A DNA stretch of 6,223 nt, taken from an uncultured Eubacterium sp. (GTDB taxonomy: Bacteria > Bacillota > Clostridia > Lachnospirales > Lachnospiraceae). Location of the stretch: NCBI GenBank assembly GCA_946611445.1, contig CAMODP010000110.1, positions 1 through 6,223 of the forward strand, in the 5' to 3' direction. Positions 5,080 to 6,223 of this stretch are shown here, piece after piece. The stretch's first letter is position 1; each line of letters opens with the position of its first letter. Under the pieces are notes generated by a model, which ran no database searches, was not told the DNA's origin, and saw nothing but the letters and a program-made list of their open reading frames with translations. The position numbers and the translations under genes are program-made.

Positions 5080-6223
5080 ATGAGTATAATTCGAGATGCG
5101 TCTCTTGCCCCGGAGGGGCGCAAAAAAATAGAGTGGGTTCGCTCGTTTATGCCCGCTCTCTCTGAGATTGAGAAACAGTTTGAACAGGAAAAGCCTTTTG
5201 CGGGACTTCGCATTGCCGTCTCCGTCCATCTGGAGGCGAAGACAGCGAATCTGGGCCTGGTGCTGGCAAAAGGCGGGGCTGAGGTTCACCTGACCGGCTG
5301 CAATCCTCTGTCTACACAGGATGACGTAGCCGCCGCTATCGCGGAAATGGGTGTCGACACCTATGGTCTGTATGATGTCTCCCCGCAGGAATATGAAGAT
5401 CTGCTCGCGGCCACGCTGGCATGCCACCCGCATCTCATCGTGGATGACGGCGGCGACCTGATTCACCTGCTGTCCGGAAAATGCAGCGAATATGCCGACC
5501 AGCTGATCGGCGGCTGCGAAGAGACAACTACAGGCATCCATCGCCTGAAAGCCCGCGAAAAAGCAGGGATCCTCCCCTGCCCGATGATGGCCGTGAATGA
5601 CGCAAAGGCCAAACACTATTATGACAATAAATACGGCACCGGACAGTCCGTCTGGACCGCGATCATGGACACCACCAATCTGATCGTGGCAGGCAAGACC
5701 GTTGTCGTCGCCGGCTACGGCTGGTGCGGCAAGGGCACTGCCATGCGCGCAAAGGGCATGGGCGCCAACGTCATCATCACCGAGATCGATCCATTCAAAG
5801 CGCTGGACGCTACCATGGACGGCTTCCGCATCATGCCGATGCACGAGGCTGCGAAGGTCGGCGACATCTTCGTCACCGTCACCGGCTGCAAAGATGTCAT
5901 CACACCCGAACACTTTGCCGTCATGAAAGACCAGGCCATCCTTTGCAATGCCGGCCACTTCGACTGCGAAGTCAACGTCGCCGCCCTCCGTGAGATGGCC
6001 GTCAAAGCTGAAACCCGCCGCAAAAACATCATCGGCTACACCCTGCCCGACGGCCGGACCCTGAACGTCCTCGGCGAAGGCCGCCTGGTAAACCTGGCCT
6101 GCGGCATGGGCCACCCCGCCGAAATCATGGACATGTCCTTCTCCGTCCAGGCACTGAGCCTGAAATGGCTGGCCGGCCACCGCGCCGAGCTCACAAAAAA
6201 AGTCTACGACATCTCGGATTCCA
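5080..6223 (+). CDS. ahcY: S-adenosylhomocysteine hydrolase family protein, archaeal/Thermotoga-like subtype, 3' end missing
   Basis: Cytoplasmic NAD-dependent hydrolase splitting SAH (or S-inosylhomocysteine) into homocysteine and the nucleoside, which relieves product inhibition of methyltransferases. 381 codons are present; the short family form is about 400-420 residues, so only some 25-40 are lost. Catalytic residues by alignment from memory: H50, D122/D123 (VDDGGDL), E148 (EETTTG), N173, K178, D182 and N183 (VNDAKAKHYYDNKYG), and H293 (NAGHFD). The NAD-binding Rossmann motif is GYGWCGKG (212-219); LGEGRLVNLACGMGHP (331-346) closes the substrate site. The segment HLEAKT (50-55) replaces the HMTxQT/HMTxET of ordinary AhcY, and T187 stands where those enzymes have a Cys. 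Both features match the Thermotoga/archaeal subtype. The start is set by AAAGGAGG seven bases before ATG 5080. It lies 283 bases behind the SAH deaminase gene, with a structured leader between. The family is certain; whether the substrate is SAH or its deaminated form is open. Confidence 0.93.
   Translation, partial: MSIIRDASLAPEGRKKIEWVRSFMPALSEIEKQFEQEKPFAGLRIAVSVHLEAKTANLGLVLAKGGAEVHLTGCNPLSTQDDVAAAIAEMGVDTYGLYDVSPQEYEDLLAATLACHPHLIVDDGGDLIHLLSGKCSEYADQLIGGCEETTTGIHRLKAREKAGILPCPMMAVNDAKAKHYYDNKYGTGQSVWTAIMDTTNLIVAGKTVVVAGYGWCGKGTAMRAKGMGANVIITEIDPFKALDATMDGFRIMPMHEAAKVGDIFVTVTGCKDVITPEHFAVMKDQAILCNAGHFDCEVNVAALREMAVKAETRRKNIIGYTLPDGRTLNVLGEGRLVNLACGMGHPAEIMDMSFSVQALSLKWLAGHRAELTKKVYDISDS

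Noticed and set aside
3450..5213. Very long minus-strand open frame (587 codons) opposite the deaminase, the leader and the start of the hydrolase
   Set aside because: It spans two oppositely directed genes and an intergenic region and shows no domain or ribosome binding site; it is a codon-bias shadow.
5053..6180. Minus-strand open frame (375 codons) opposite the hydrolase
   Set aside because: Antisense to an intact, highly conserved AhcY reading frame, with no family resemblance of its own.

Overview
The window looks like a chromosomal stretch from a fairly GC-rich Firmicute, most likely a member of the Clostridia. Supporting signs are strong AGGAGG-type ribosome binding sites, sigma-A promoters with textbook spacing, a DUF3048 (YerB-like) secreted protein, and a LivK-type solute-binding protein. 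I cannot name the species. Nothing points to phage, transposons, CRISPR, rRNA or tRNA.

Layout. Positions 1-720 (minus strand) carry the first 240 codons of a secreted branched-chain amino acid/amide-type ABC substrate-binding protein, cut by the left edge. It is divergent from a plus-strand gene at 1110-2288 for a secreted DUF3048 protein. The 389-base gap between them holds one good promoter for each gene (780-808 minus, 978-1006 plus), an inverted repeat inside the plus-strand promoter and a leader hairpin. A clear rho-independent terminator (2347-2372) closes the DUF3048 unit.

Three plus-strand genes of nucleoside and S-adenosylmethionine by-product metabolism follow: a PfkB-family (PsuK-like) nucleoside kinase (2423-3346), an S-adenosylhomocysteine/5'-methylthioadenosine deaminase (3474-4796), and an S-adenosylhomocysteine hydrolase family protein (5080 to beyond the right edge). 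The hydrolase belongs to the short archaeal/Thermotoga-like subtype: it has an HLEAK substrate-site motif instead of the HxTxQ/E of ordinary AhcY.

Together the last three genes suggest a recycling module for SAH, the product of SAM-dependent methylation. SAH could be cleaved directly to homocysteine plus adenosine. Alternatively it could first be deaminated to S-inosylhomocysteine and then cleaved to homocysteine plus inosine, as described for Methanocaldococcus. The kinase could return the released nucleoside to the nucleotide pool. The deaminate-first order and the kinase substrate are inferences.

The 283-base gap before the hydrolase gene (4797-5079) is rich in potential RNA helices, several of them mutually exclusive. 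It is a candidate regulatory leader that does not match, by eye, any SAM or SAH riboswitch I know. This leader and the deaminase plus archaeal-type hydrolase pairing are the most interesting parts of the window.
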